Source of the DNA: Diprion similis | Lineage: Eukaryota; Arthropoda; Insecta; Hymenoptera; Diprionidae | Assembly: GCF_021155765.1 (NCBI RefSeq) | Contig: NC_060107.1 | Coordinates: 10,464,501 to 10,528,500, forward strand | Direction of reading: 5' to 3' | Length of the DNA: 64,000 nucleotides | Shown here: piece after piece, positions 1-11,693 of the stretch | How positions within the stretch are numbered: the stretch's first letter is position 1 | Layout of the letters: each line of letters begins with the position of its first letter | Made by a program: the position numbers and the translations under genes | The notes under the pieces: generated by a model | What the model was told of the DNA's origin: nothing | Seen by the model: only the letters and a program-made list of their open reading frames with translations | Database searches by the model: none

Positions 1-159
1 TGGACCTGCCATTATTCGTATTTATGTTGTACATAGATATGGAATTCGTATGGAAGTTTAAAGTAAAATATAAGAATGACTTAAAACGAAAATATAAAGG
101 TTTTAAGTATGTGCGAAGAATATATAAACCCGCGTAATTGAATAGGTGATACAAAATTA

Positions 160-750
160 GGCTAATATTCAGAGGCGTTGGGAATCGAGAATGTGACATC
201 AGTGTTTCTGTTGAAGTTCAAGCTCAAAAAGAAAACGTGTGCCTCCTCCAGGTCCTCCAAGTCCTTGCGAGGCAGTAGTGGGACCTTCAAATCTTGACGA
301 GACTCTTCCAGACCCTTTGAATGGTATCGATACAGCTTTGGATCTTTCGAATGATGGCGTAGACAATGTTTCACATTTTTCACCAGAAGCTGTGAAGCCT
401 TTGCCAATAGCACCATCAACAGAATCTGTCGCTTCCAAACGTAGAGCGGGGAAATCAGCAGTCTGAAGTAACGCGCCAGAGGACATGCTTTGGCTGAAAA
501 ACAAGCAGAATTAAAGGCACTGTAAAGCTGTAAGGAAGGGCTCTGGAAAAAAGGGGAAAAGGAAAAATGAACGGTAAACCTGAATCGGTCATTAAGAAAA
601 TTTTACAGACAATTGATAGCGAGGAAAGCGAAGAAGGCAATGATATAGAATATTATTGTTTAATGTGTTCAGAATTGTATTCTGAATACAAATCTTGAAA
701 AAATTGGATAGAGTGTTTAAGGTGTAAGTGATGAGTACATCAGCATTGCA
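160..750 (+). mobile_element. Decayed 3' end of a pogo/Tigger-type transposase
   Basis: An open stretch at 239-466 reads as an acidic and proline-rich C-terminal tail ending in a basic segment (KRRAGKSAV). The similarity then continues in shifted frames through 470-530. At 640-745 a short cysteine-rich segment appears (CLMC, then WIECLRC and a following HQHC) in which stop codons fall at two places. This order, an S/P-rich linker, a basic GKSA-like stretch and then a PHD-like CxxC...CxxC...HxxC zinc-binding end, is familiar from pogo/Tigger-like transposases in insect genomes. Stops and frameshifts show that it is dead. The DDE catalytic core is not present, and would lie off the left edge. 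Family assignment rests on recall of the tail motif and is moderate. Confidence 0.5.
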
Positions 751-1830
751 TAAAAAAATAACAATAAGATTTATTTCGTTTACCTAAGTTGTTACTCCGA
801 TAAATCCTCAGAGTCTTCGTAATCCGCTTTATCTTCGTTCTATTTTTGATATTGTAATGCCAAAGCTCTCTGTTACCGGGCATCAGCCGAATGGTATCCT
901 CGAAAGATGTAGCCAATGTTGTAATCAGAAAATGTGAATCGTAACCTGGTAGATTGTGGAATATCTCAGGGATAGTATCTGAGTTTTGACAATTTAGATT
1001 ATAGCCTTTATGAGCAGATGAGGTACTTTCCTGTGAAATGACAGTGATTACGTTTGACATCTACAAACGTGAACGATTTTTCACAAATATGATATATACT
1101 AGAATCTTGTCCTCTTTTGTTGGTAAAATAACTTTGGTTTTGTTGTAATTCATGTAATCATCTATGTGCTCCGACAAATATCTTTCAGATCGAAAGTGCG
1201 TTAGATATCTATCGCATAACCAAGTAACGAGAACGGTAGTTAGAAATTTAAGAACTCAATAATCACGATAAACTTCGAATCCATGCAAAATGATTTGTTA
1301 CATTCTTTATGTAATCTTCTACATCTACATCATCTTCCGCAATAATTTCAGTCTCCAACACTAAAAGATAAATAACAGATTTATCAGACTTGTTTCGGCT
1401 CAAATAAACGGGTATGATTTCACTGTACTTTTTTCAGTACGATCTATACCGTAAATATTAATCGGAAGTTCGTTAATTTTTTCAAATTTTGGGATTTCGT
1501 CTAAAGACATTGAATATTTCATAATTCAAACTATCATACCTTGGTCCTGAGCTGAAATGCGGATACGAAGTGATTACGCTGAGATTGTGTTAGCTGGAAA
1601 GAGGGCTGCAGTGACCTACCATGAAAGCAATATGACTCGCTGATACGGATGTTGACTACGGTCTTCTTATCGTGAATATCCTTAGGTAGTGTATGTATGA
1701 ATGTGAACGCACCAGCTCGTAATGGCATGTGCTTATTAATATTCACAGCTAAATTTATTATTTTACTTAGTGACCAGCCACACTCTTTTTCTTGGATATC
1801 TTCCACCTTGTAATCCATCACCAGTAGAAA
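740..1830 (-). mobile_element. Decayed Polinton/Maverick-like family B DNA polymerase fragment
   Basis: Read on the minus strand from 1821 downward, the sequence first gives a segment with the pattern GWSLSKIINLAVNINKH...LPKDIHDKK, typical of the N-terminal part of polymerase proteins in Polintons. A segment around 1510-1400 reads FEKINELPINIYG. A divergent zinc-finger-like stretch follows at about 1200-1140. Finally 1060-740 contains HKGYNLNCQNSDTIP and FHNLPGYDSHFLI, which is the exonuclease region of protein-primed family B DNA polymerases. The order of the pieces matches the family, but several stops and frameshifts separate them, so this is a fossil. No palm domain, integrase or capsid gene is visible, and the copy appears cut off where the pogo-like remnant begins. 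Confidence 0.72.
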
Positions 1831-3346
1831 TTTTGCTGTCAGATTTCAATATACTAATTCTGGTCAACAAATGGAACTTTTATTGGACAAGTTGATTGTT
1901 TATTGGATAAAGAAATCACGTATTTTAATGATAGTTTAGCGTAGGTATGCCAAGCATACCAAACTAAAGTATCTAGGCTGGTTAGTAAAATCAAGTAGAA
2001 TTTTACGATGCATCGACCCATATAGCAGTAGCCAATCTTCCTCAGTAACCGTGGCAATCAAGTCGCTCCGGAACTTTTTCGTCTGCTCGAATGGAAAATC
2101 GGCTTTTCCTGAAGAGCCAATTTTCCTCATTTCAGAAATGGCCGCAATGGCCGTGTTTAACATCAAGCACTGATATGTATAGTTACAATTATAGTCTAGG
2201 CGTTTTAGACCTTGACCTTGACATTTTTAAATGTTATTCAGGACAATTTTCTGCGTCGATTGATATATCTGTCATCCGCATAGTAATTATTTAGGGGTTA
2301 GCCTATTATTCGGGCTAGATTGACTAGACTATTAAAGGTATGAAAGGTATCAAGATTAATCCAATTTTCGTTTTAGGGATGTCTTCTGTAACTTGGAATA
2401 TTTTCGTGTCCACACTTTTATACCATTCAAGTAATTTTAACCACACTTTTATACTTTTACACGAAAGTCTATCGTAACAACATACGGGAGTCTACCCAAA
2501 GTTTAAACATCGTTTCTTCATTTTCGTAATTAGTCTAGTAAATTAGAATCAGTGATCCCTACGATCCCTCCGATTTACGATCGGTTTAAGGTTATCCCGT
2601 TCCCACATATTAAGGAAGTATCTGAGAAGCCAGAAGTCATCAATATTGATTAAAAGTAAGTCAGAATTATTCATCATTACCCTGTTCGGCCGTTTAGAAT
2701 TCGTAGCAGGGGCCCGAGCCCCTCAAATAAATCAGGGCTCCGTAATCTCAATGTCGTGTCGTGTGCGATAGTAATATAAAATTAGTTTTTTTTGTTAATT
2801 AGCATTTCGGGACGTCACAAGAGTGTCTGCAACTCTGATGAACGTACGCGAAAATTTCAAGTTTCACTTATGCATGACTCAAAATCGTCGAAAAACGACG
2901 AATTTCATATATTTTTCATTTTCAACGTTGTACCCGAAAAATGTTTCCATATAAAATTGGGCAAAAAATGCATGTTTTATTCTTTTAAATGGTTCAAGAT
3001 CGTCCATTTCTTGTTTTATGATAGAGAATCGGCGATCCATTGCCTGAAGCTATAGTGGAGGTGGTTTCACTCAGAATTCAAAATCATTACAAAATTTAGA
3101 TCAAACGGAGGTCTAAAAAATGTTTTCAAATGCATGGATGAACAATTGATGTCTACGAATGCTAACAATTACAAAGTCTCCAAAGGCTAAGTATACGCGC
3201 TTTAACTTTAGCCTCTGTAAAGAATCATACGTCACCCTACACATCAGGATCAATTAAATTTGGTGGTAGGAAATGATTGTGGTCTTAAAGAAGTGTCATT
3301 TGATCAAAAAAAAAAAAAAAACATATGAATCAAAACAACAGCTTGA
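1831..3346. other. No gene recognised (AT-rich spacer)
   Basis: I see no conserved protein, splice pattern or strong repeat here. The short open frames at 1854-2166 (-) and 2792-3055 (+) lack recognisable motifs. Confidence 0.5.
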
Positions 3347-3925
3347 ACCATAAATTTAAACCACCTATGTTTTTTAACCGGAGTTATACAAGTTCCTTGC
3401 AAATCTCTCTCTTCACGAAGATTATTTGGCCCAGTTGAAGTTGATTGGAATGACTGCTCTGCTCGATTTATAGGAGAAATACCATGTGAGGGAAGTCTTT
3501 TGGCAAACATACAACAAGGTTGTCATAAGACGCCATGTCTTATTCTGGGGATATTAACTCTAGTGGTCTTGATCTCTATCTGCTTTTTGCTGTCTAGGAC
3601 CATCTTATATGTAAAGAAGAAGAAGAATAATACTGGCTTTGAATACACAGGAATTGAAAAGAAGGATCTGGACTTTGCAAGCAGAGGAATCAGAGTGTTA
3701 ACACCATGGAGAACAGTACTTATTTTTTGTCTCTTCTTAAAGAGCTCATTGGGATGCCTGGTTCCCAAAGTTACATATAAGATGGAGTCTGGATTAGAGC
3801 ATGTGTTTGGAATGACTAGAAGTGATGAAATATGCTTCACTAATCATTCTATCAAAATGATACATGACTCATGGGCTTTCCCTCTTTTCAACCAATACAA
3901 AAGTGCCGACTGGGTTTTTTATTGA
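3347..3925 (+). pseudogene. Fragment resembling a viral membrane glycoprotein (possible endogenous viral element)
   Basis: One frame is open for about 193 codons, a long run for this AT-rich sequence. It begins without a clear start codon after a stop at 3344. The product has a cysteine-containing ectodomain-like part, then a strong membrane segment at about 3540-3600 (LILGILTLVVLISICFLL) followed by a basic run (KKKK), a short tail, a second hydrophobic signal-like stretch (TVLIFCLFLKSSLGC) and another cysteine-containing domain. A membrane anchor, cytoplasmic tail and internal signal in that order is the layout of the junction between two envelope glycoproteins in bunyavirus-like polyproteins. 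That is an inference from topology; I recognise no diagnostic motif. The frame is truncated at both ends, so it is unlikely to be functional. A decayed host membrane protein is the alternative. Confidence 0.3.
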
Positions 3926-6900
3926 AATACGGTTTCAACCATAATAGCCATATTTGTTAGAGATAAAAAAATATTTTCTATATTACAAGTTTAGTTACTA
4001 ACTTCAGACTTAAGTCCTTGAAACGGTAAATCAAAATCATCAAACCAATCGATGCAGCGTATGAAATGTACTACATTACGCGGGTTTGGAAATATTCTAT
4101 CCAAGTTGTACAATTATATTCTCATTATATCTGGACGCCATGTGGCTTTGCTTCACTTCCCAGAATTCACTTTCTGCCCGACGTAAGCGGAAGTCCGGCG
4201 GTATCGGTCAGCAAGTAATATCAGATACGCAGCGGTCAGCGAGCAGACCGATAGTGCCGGACTTCCTCCTACTTAACATTCGGCGTTGTAACAAAAATAT
4301 GGTAATATTATAATAAACTATTCTATTTACCATAAATCAAATTTTTTATATATTATTATTCGACGAACAATTGTGAATATAAGTACTTTGAATAACTATT
4401 CAAATATTAGTAAATGTTAGGATGTTTTTAGAAAATTTTATGACTTTTACGTTAATCTAATTTTCAGTAAATAGTATATATATTCCAATGTATTCCACAT
4501 TATATTTTTTGTTTCGTTTTACTATACAATGCAACTAAATAAGATAGAACTAGTAATTTTCTAAATGCAATAAAATTGAAAATACAAATGAAAATTAAAT
4601 GAGCACATTTACTCTGTTCTGTTTCTATACCTCGAATGCCTCCATTTTTCACTGCTTCATTCAATCTCAATTCCTAGAACTACCTAAGCCTAGGTACTTA
4701 AAACTAACAAAGCTTGCAAATGTTTCCAGAACTTTGCTTCGATTGGTGAGGTTAAGGCACGAGAAAGTTGGCATCTGTCGCCATGTGTTTTCCTTTTTGT
4801 ATACCATTTATTTGCTAGTACCTAAATAATATTTAACAATAGTAAGTAATCGGAAACTATGGATTCACGTTCAGACGTTATTACATCTCCCATCTTACAA
4901 AAAATTGGTGACCCTAACGCTCGATCATTTTTCTTTCCTACAATAATTCAGGATACAATAGTTACCGAGAAAACTACCGTTTGATTTTCTGGGAGTTGGG
5001 AGTCGATATTTGTCTGTCATTTTAATTTCCATTCTTATTCAAAAATGCAACACTCGTCTTCTTGTGGTCGATTCCATAACACATATTTAGCGCATTGGGT
5101 GAAGCCGATGATGTCTTCGTCGAATGTGCGGACTCTTCAGGATTTTCATGTCTGGCTTGCTTCTACTGAACCCTTGTTCATTGCAACAGTGGGCAGGTGA
5201 GCGAAAAGCGTCCTTCAATCAGAATTTAATTCGTAAGTCTTCGTAATTCAAGTCGTAATCAGCATACCGACGAAAGATTTGATTCCAAGGGAGATCAAAT
5301 ATATTCCGAGGAATCCTGCGCTCCAACTTCCGAAAGGTGATGTCAATTGATGTTTCACGTTTATCTTCAGGAAACAAGATTCATTCGCTTAGGCGTTCTG
5401 AACTCGTGGACGAATGAATTCCGCTTGTTGGTAGATCGCTTTGGCAGATGTATTTTGACGATGAGGCACTTTTGAAGGTTCAATGATAGCTGATTACTCT
5501 ACCGAGGTCAATTTGAGATGGATTTGTGATATTCTCTGCTATGGTGATGTGTTAAAGTGCTCGAGATAGACGTTGACCTCAGGTTTCAGTTGCATATAGT
5601 CTATACGCATTTCACGTCGTGGATTATTTTTCCGTCGCGTCGGGTTTTGCCATATAATCTAACCCGTTTATTACAGATGATGTGTAAATTTGTCAAGCTG
5701 AACCGAATGGTTGTCAACGAATTCTTCAAGTTTGCATTTTGGTATTGAAACTTCATGATATATATAAAGAAGTCATCCACGTTCCTTGTGAGTTGCTTTC
5801 GGCGAGGAAATTTTTTTCGGATTACGTAGGGCAACACATCTTCAAATTGGCGGTTGAAACAAGTTTCTTCTGAATAAATTCATTCTTCTCGGATTCTTCG
5901 ACGATCATTAATTTCAGATGTTAGGTATGATCCAGATTGACACGACGTAGTTTTATAGTTATCTTTTTATTATACGTAACTCTTCCTTTGCCCCACAACT
6001 CCATTTGTCAAATTATATAGAATAACTTATCTATCCAGTTGCAATATCCGAGAACGTAGTTTCTTCTTCGTTGTCGATTTCGTTACCGCAGTAGAAATTT
6101 TAAATAATTTCACGTCAGACTACAATATGGTTTGGAATGTTGGTTTAGTTTTTCCCAATTCCTCAAACCGATTTACACGTACCTTTGAGCAATTGTACTA
6201 TCGCAGGTATCATATTCGTTGGCAAATTGCATCGTTCGTAAAGTTTTGGCGCAGCCGGATTGTTTCAGTTATAGTGTTATTTGGCTCCATGGAAGTTACA
6301 ACACCATTCAGTCGAAATCAATGATACTTTAATAAATGAAAATTCGGTTCTTCACACTTTCAAGTCACGGGGAATTATTGCTTTCCCTCGAAGTCCTCGA
6401 AGATCGATACTTAACAATCTGTAGATCTGTGTTACGATTTTCAAGATCAGCATTCTGTAGTTGCGCGTGAATTGTGTAAAAGAGTTCGCATGGAATTTTT
6501 CCATAAAAACTTGAAGCTGGTCTTGGTGACGGCGAGGATTTGTAGTCGATGTTGTAGTCGGTAGTTTATATCCCTTATAAAGGATTCTATGATACATTCC
6601 AATGAAATTTGTCTCCTCTGTTCTGATTCTTTACCTCTTTAAAATTACATTTGTGAACATATGGATAAGTTATGGTGTACATGCGTGAATCATTGATTAT
6701 CTTCTCCTTAATCTCACGGTTTACTTATTACGTAAACTTATTCTCTTAAAATAGATGCGTTTTAATTCTAGTATTTTTATGGCAAATTGGAGAGACCAGG
6801 CTAAAGTGGGGCAGCTAAAAATCGATACGAAAAAAAATGTCCATATTTTGGAAAGGTTCTCCACTTTGCACCAAAGAATGATTTTTTTTTCTTTCGCAAC

Positions 6901-8200
6901 TTTGAAAATGAAATATTTTCATTAAACATTAATGAAAAGAAATATGAAAACATCATCCAGATGATAATGCTCTTTCTTCAAGTTTCCCACTCTACTCCAG
7001 TCTCCCTTATTTTCTCAAGTTTCATTAAACCTAATCGTAATAGTTCCGATCGCCCTATTATGGCTAAATTCAGTGTTGGCAGTGAGTGGCTATGTTTCTA
7101 TAGAACATTTAATGAACCTGTTCTAACTACTTCCATGCGTTTCAAAATCGGTCAGCTATATAGATCCTAATTCTTCTATGATACACAATTGCATAACAGA
7201 TTTCTCGTTTATACTATTGATCTTATTCATAATAACATTTTACACTTAAAAATAATAATTCCCTGTAGAGTCAGGCTCTAAAAAATGAGCTACTAAATTT
7301 ACAGTTAACTTATCTTCGTACCCTCATCGAAAACCCAAATTTGTACAACTCCTATTAAAAGGTACCTCTACATTCCCATACACATTATCGTTTGGATTCT
7401 TAATTATCGCGATGGTTGTTGAAGAAATTCATTTACTTGGAATTCTGTATGGCTATTATGGCATCCTCTTAACAGTTTTTGCATACCACATGACGATTTC
7501 AGTGCGAGGGTAAGTTGTTGTTCTGAATCACATGTTTTGGAAATTTTTATTCCCAACTTGAAACTTTTGTCTGCAATTTACTAACATGTGCCAGCGTATG
7601 CGAAGAAATGCTAAAAATATATATTTGCGTTAAATTTTTGTTTTCTATTGACCATCAAGTCGAGTACTTGCATCGCCAGTTACACTTGGTATGTGTTTCT
7701 CAAAAAAATTTCAAATGAAATTTCAACTTACTTCATATGAAAATACGAAATAATTCAGCTCAACTTTGAAAACATTGGAAATATTGTTGTAAAATTTTTT
7801 TGCCAAATCTCTGAATGCAGGTAGCTATAAAGAGTTCGTTACTGCAAAATGTGTGAAATTTCTTGCTTAGTGCTCTTGTAGAATCCTTCAATTACGTCGT
7901 AAAAAAAGAGTGTATTGGGCATGTGCAAAGCATCTTCCCGGCGGAGCAGTACCAGTTGTATATTTAATGAAGGCAATATCTCTCTACTAAAGATTTTGGA
8001 AACACTCGTAGTGTCCTGTGGCCGAAACGCCCACGCCTATGTGAGTCAACAGGACGAATCGCGTATCAATTGTCTGCTCTGACGACGTCCTTGAGCAGAG
8101 ATTTTTCTACTCTTTCAACAATGATACTGATGGCTTCGGGACTAGCTTTGGTGAGGTCAGTTATTAAACATAACAAGTTTGCAATAGGATCAATGGTCAA
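3926..8200. other. No gene recognised; decayed sequence
   Basis: This stretch holds only short open frames without recognisable motifs. Between about 5.0 and 6.6 kb the base composition is less AT-rich than around it, which suggests an old coding element too decayed for me to name. A hairpin-forming inverted repeat lies at 4189-4266. Confidence 0.4.
4189..4266. repeat. Inverted repeat, 21-bp arms with a 36-bp loop
   Basis: The left arm at 4189-4209 begins GGAAGTCCGGC and the right arm at 4246-4266 ends GCCGGACTTCC. The arms pair at all but about two positions. The GC-rich arms stand out from the AT-rich surroundings. It could be the end of a small palindromic transposon or a hairpin-forming transcript. 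Confidence 0.55.
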
Positions 8201-8218
8201 GTCAACCAGGCAAGGTGG

Positions 8219-8466
8219 ATAGAAATCCATACGTCGAGGACTGGTTCGAAGGATTTGACAATATGGCAATCAACGCATTATCATTAGCGTCTGTCACTAC
8301 TAACCCCACGAGCATCTTTTCCATAGTTATAGGGTACATAGGCATGTACGTGGTAGAAACCCATATGTCGAGGACTGGTTCGAAGGATTTGACAACATGG
8401 CGATCAACGCATTATCATTAGCGTCTGTCATTACTAACCCCACGAGCATCTTTTCCATAGTTACAG
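8219..8466. repeat. Tandem duplication, two copies with a 135-bp period
   Basis: The segment around 8219-8331 recurs at 8353-8466 with only a few substitutions; both share TCGAGGACTGGTTCGAAGG and CCCACGAGCATCTTTTCC. On the minus strand both copies and about 150 bp beside them can be read in open frames containing DANDNALIA..LSNPSNQSSTYGF, so this may be a duplicated scrap of a decayed coding sequence, but I do not recognise the protein. Confidence 0.75.
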
Positions 8467-9252
8467 TCTGGAACACAATAACGTACGGTGCATAATTCCT
8501 AGATGCAGCATCAGGTGAGAATAGGAATTTCGACATTGCAATGTCAACCTGATGCATTGAGATGCACTTGGCTCAGAATGCAGTTGAATTTTTTCACCAC
8601 AAACGATGGTCGCCAGCCTCCTGGCACGCTTCTGGATAAGGTCTAGGCATGAATCTCTGCAAAATAAGACTCTCAGGTGTTGCAGAAAGATAGGAAGATA
8701 AACGCTGCAGAGCTAACGAACACCTTGGCGTAAAACTTTGACTTCTAGTGACGTAACGTCGATCCTAAGGCAAGTTACCTGAGCCAGGCTCACCTGCTCT
8801 TAGACCTCTGCTACACACATTACTTCATCTTAAAACGTTTCTGACATTTACTGAAATCATAACACGTTTTCCTTGTATGCGCGTGCGTGTGTGTGTTCAT
8901 GTGTTGTACACGTACACAAGCTTGACGCAGGTCATAACTGAACCCCTGTGAACAGTGTCTTTGTTACGATCCGTCGTCATGCCGGCACTCAGCAATGATA
9001 GTGATTATGATAAGACTGATCGTGGTTACATCACAATATATATTATAAGTTTCTGTGGCGTCATGAAACGCCTATTTTACTGTATATCAGAGTACGGTAG
9101 CTCTCACGCTACGCTTTTTTTTAAATCCTTGCCATCGAGCCGCTGCCGCGTCTCTGGATTATGCATTTTAATACTTCTCCTGCGCCTTCCTCCCAGGGAT
9201 GGAGTACCTCTTTAATAACTGAATTTCATATTTCGTTTCTTTCCATTTGCAG

Positions 9253-9770
9253 CTACTGGATCCAGATCCCAGCCTTGACCGATGCAAGACTGGAAATGAG
9301 CAACATATCAGAAAGACGTGAGTATATCATTTCTACAAACTCATATCAACGATACGTCGACCAAGTTGTCGTGTGCGCTCTTTGGAACGTCTTGTAAGCT
9401 CCAACGAAACTAATGTTAGTTTATCTATTTTCAGGCCACCGATCTCTCTCGGTCCCGTGTGAGACCAGCACGCAACCTAGGCAGAAGATAACCCGACGTC
9501 GTGACGAAATCGCGACCGATGAAAACCCCAATCTTACACGAGAAGGAGAGCTTCCACGTAACATAGCGAAGATGATCCCTGCTAGAAATGAATCAGGGGC
9601 CAGACTAGGACCAGAGCAGGATCTGACGGGCCTGACAAGGACCTAGTCGGGACCTGACACATGGACACATGCACAGGCAGATTTCTAGCCGGGATTACTA
9701 CCATTATGAGTGTTTGTCGTGTGGTGCTATTTGTTCTAAAAATAAAATTATTATGCAATACTTCTTGGTA
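9253..9770 (+). CDS. Candidate small spliced transcript, unknown protein
   Basis: A possible internal exon at 9253-9317 has a pyrimidine tract and CAG before it and GTGAGT after it. A second possible exon starts at 9435 after a tract ending TTTTCAG. Joining them keeps one frame open to the stop at 9644-9646, and a poly(A) signal AATAAA follows at 9741-9746. The second exon is distinctly more GC-rich than its surroundings. The encoded part is polar and charged (for example KITRRRDEIATDENPN), with no domain, membrane segment or signal peptide that I recognise. No first exon or start codon could be assigned, so it could equally be a long non-coding RNA or the end of a mobile element. The splice sites and poly(A) site are seen; a functional gene is inferred. 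Confidence 0.3.
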
Positions 9771-9903
9771 TCATTGACAGAATAAGCTGACGCGACACCG
9801 CGTCTAGTACGTATCCCAACTCACGTATTTACCTGCATGAGCTTAGGTCACGATCGGTCCGTTATCAGGCTGCATGTGCATTGAATGTGTCAATTGTATT
9901 AGA

Positions 9904-10205
9904 ATTGTTCATTTCTATTTTGTGTCTTTAATCGAAATATGTTCCGTTTTAAACCAATTCCAAATCTAAATTCAGTGTTCATTTAAACCAAAGTTCCTTC
10001 ATCACACCTATTCAACGGTGCCAGGAGAAGCCATCTTATAAAAGGTAAGGTAAACTTTATTCCAATAATTTACAACTTCCAACTCCCCGTTAATACACAA
10101 TAACGCGAATTCGATCAAGTTGTCCATTTCACTTCAGTGATTAATCGATATTGGCAACCCACAACTACTGATGTGAAGTCTAGCTAAACATCCGCAATAA
10201 TCTCT
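9904..10205 (+). repeat. Direct repeat, left copy (about 300 bp)
   Basis: This block recurs at 12622-12938 in the same orientation, with long identical stretches such as GGAGAAGCCATCTTATAAAA and CACAACTACTGATGTGAAGT. The sequences beside the two copies do not match. The pair brackets the densovirus-like fossil. It may be two copies of a dispersed element or the ends of one larger element. Confidence 0.8.
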
Positions 10206-10402
10206 AGTGGCAGCTTTGGAGAATTTTTGTGGAGTGCCGCTCTGACGTCACACGCCTATCGAAACATTATGAGAATTGCTGATTGCACCTAGTTTCAAGT
10301 CTTACAAGGGGAATATACGGGAAAACCCCTTGGTGAAATTATAAAAGTCATGGTGAAATGTTTACTGAATTGATATGGAATGCCCCATATATTAAAAAAT
10401 AC

Positions 10403-10470
10403 AGAGCGAGTAGACACAGATACATAAAAATATACGGACCAAGTAGATGTAGACATATAAAAATTAACAG
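10403..10470 (+). repeat. Two diverged tandem copies of a 34-bp unit
   Basis: The pattern AGTAGA..YAGAYACATAAAAAT is present twice in succession at about 10404-10437 and 10438-10470. It lies between the left direct repeat and the viral fossil and may be part of the original viral non-coding end, which I cannot show. Confidence 0.5.
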
Positions 10471-10659
10471 AGCCCCAAACACTTGTATAGTATATTTGTA
10501 TAGATGCAGATTTCCTTCATTTCTTCCTCGTCAATCTCATCGGGCACACCGGTGTGAAGCATCATGGTGTATGCCCATGATAGAGATAAGATAAGCAACT
10601 CTAAGTAGCCTACTCGAGAGAGCTGAGATAAGTGTGTGGCGAGGTTCAGGCTGGGGAGC

Positions 10660-10681
10660 AAAAGGAATAAATATTCCTTTT
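10660..10681. repeat. Short perfect palindrome before the viral fossil
   Basis: The sequence AAAAGGAATA, two bases, then TATTCCTTTT forms a 10-bp inverted repeat 35 bp before the first ATG of the fossil reading frame. It could be a relic of a viral promoter or terminal structure. Confidence 0.5.
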
Positions 10682-10715
10682 TAAGATATCATTTACAATC
10701 GTATATCCGCCCATA

Positions 10716-11693
10716 ATGGAAGATACTCAACAAATTGTGGAACTTGCCTTAGAGTCAGCAAATAGAGAAAACGTGAGTAAATCGACTTATAACGAAGATA
10801 TTACAATAACAGAAGAAGAATGTCCACCGAAGAAGAAGTCGATTTCATTCAAGAAGAATCTATCGACTCTATCGAGAAGCCTGCGGAGGAGCACCGGGAC
10901 ATTTCAATAGACGAAATATTTCAAATCAATCCTGGTCCATCGAACACTGGCTCAATTTGTCAGAGTATTTCCAGAAGGGAAGACGAAACATTGAATACAT
11001 TGAAGTCGTCGGGAGTCGATGGCATGTTCGTGGTAAAGATGGAAATGTATCGCAAATCCGACATAAACAACAAAGACAAGAAGGTGTGGTGGAAGCAGGC
11101 GCTTTGGAGAACGACGTTCACCTGTTCACCGATTGTGGATCTTTTGCATACGCAGGTGATGCAAGTGTTGCACGGAGCAACTCGAAAGATCAATGCAAGT
11201 CCGGGAGCGGTAAAAGAAACCCGAGCGATAAACTCTTGGACTGGTTAAGAGGTATTTTACATCACCGTTAAAACATACATTTAAAATGCACCAGTGGTTA
11301 AATTCAACTTACAAGTATATACCAGACAATAGTCAATTGATCAAAAGTGTTCTCAACATACGCAGACACGAGATAAATCAAATGTCAATGATAGAAATGT
11401 TTATGTGGTTACGACAATTAGAGCCAAATCAACGCATATTTAACGCCCCTTACGGTGAAATACATAATTATTATCATTCGATTAAAACGTCAATGCAGTT
11501 AATACACGCGCTGGTTGTATTCCAGTACGAGAGATTGGCGAAGGACTTCTTGCGACGATTGGTCGACATCGCGGATCGCCGATATTCGAAGAGAAATACG
11601 ATGTTCTTTCTTGGACCCCCCGGTTCTGGCAAGAATTTCCTTATGGATGCCTTTGTCCATTCGATGTCGAATTTCGGTCAACTAGGGAACTAG
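10716..11693 (+). pseudogene. Endogenous densovirus-like (parvovirus) NS gene remnant
   Basis: Several frames on the plus strand are open in the overlapping way seen in densovirus non-structural genes. A frame runs 10716-10910; a second runs 10820-11248; a third is open from 10810 to 11271 but has its first ATG only at 10957. Two different frames are thus stop-free over the same 430 bases. A further frame at 11286-11693 carries an N-terminal part of a helicase-like domain ending with a Walker A motif (FLGPPGSGKNF) at about 11607-11639. This agrees with the superfamily 3 helicase of parvovirus NS1. The frame stops soon after at 11691-11693 and the rest of the helicase (Walker B, B' and motif C) is not found, so the copy is truncated as well as broken between frames. 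No capsid gene is seen. It is therefore a fossil. The Walker A and the overlap are seen; the densovirus assignment is from the layout and the spacing to the helicase. Confidence 0.7.

Noticed and set aside
5040-6600. Possible decayed coding element
   Set aside because: Its composition differs from neighbouring DNA, but all six frames are broken and no motif could be matched to a family.
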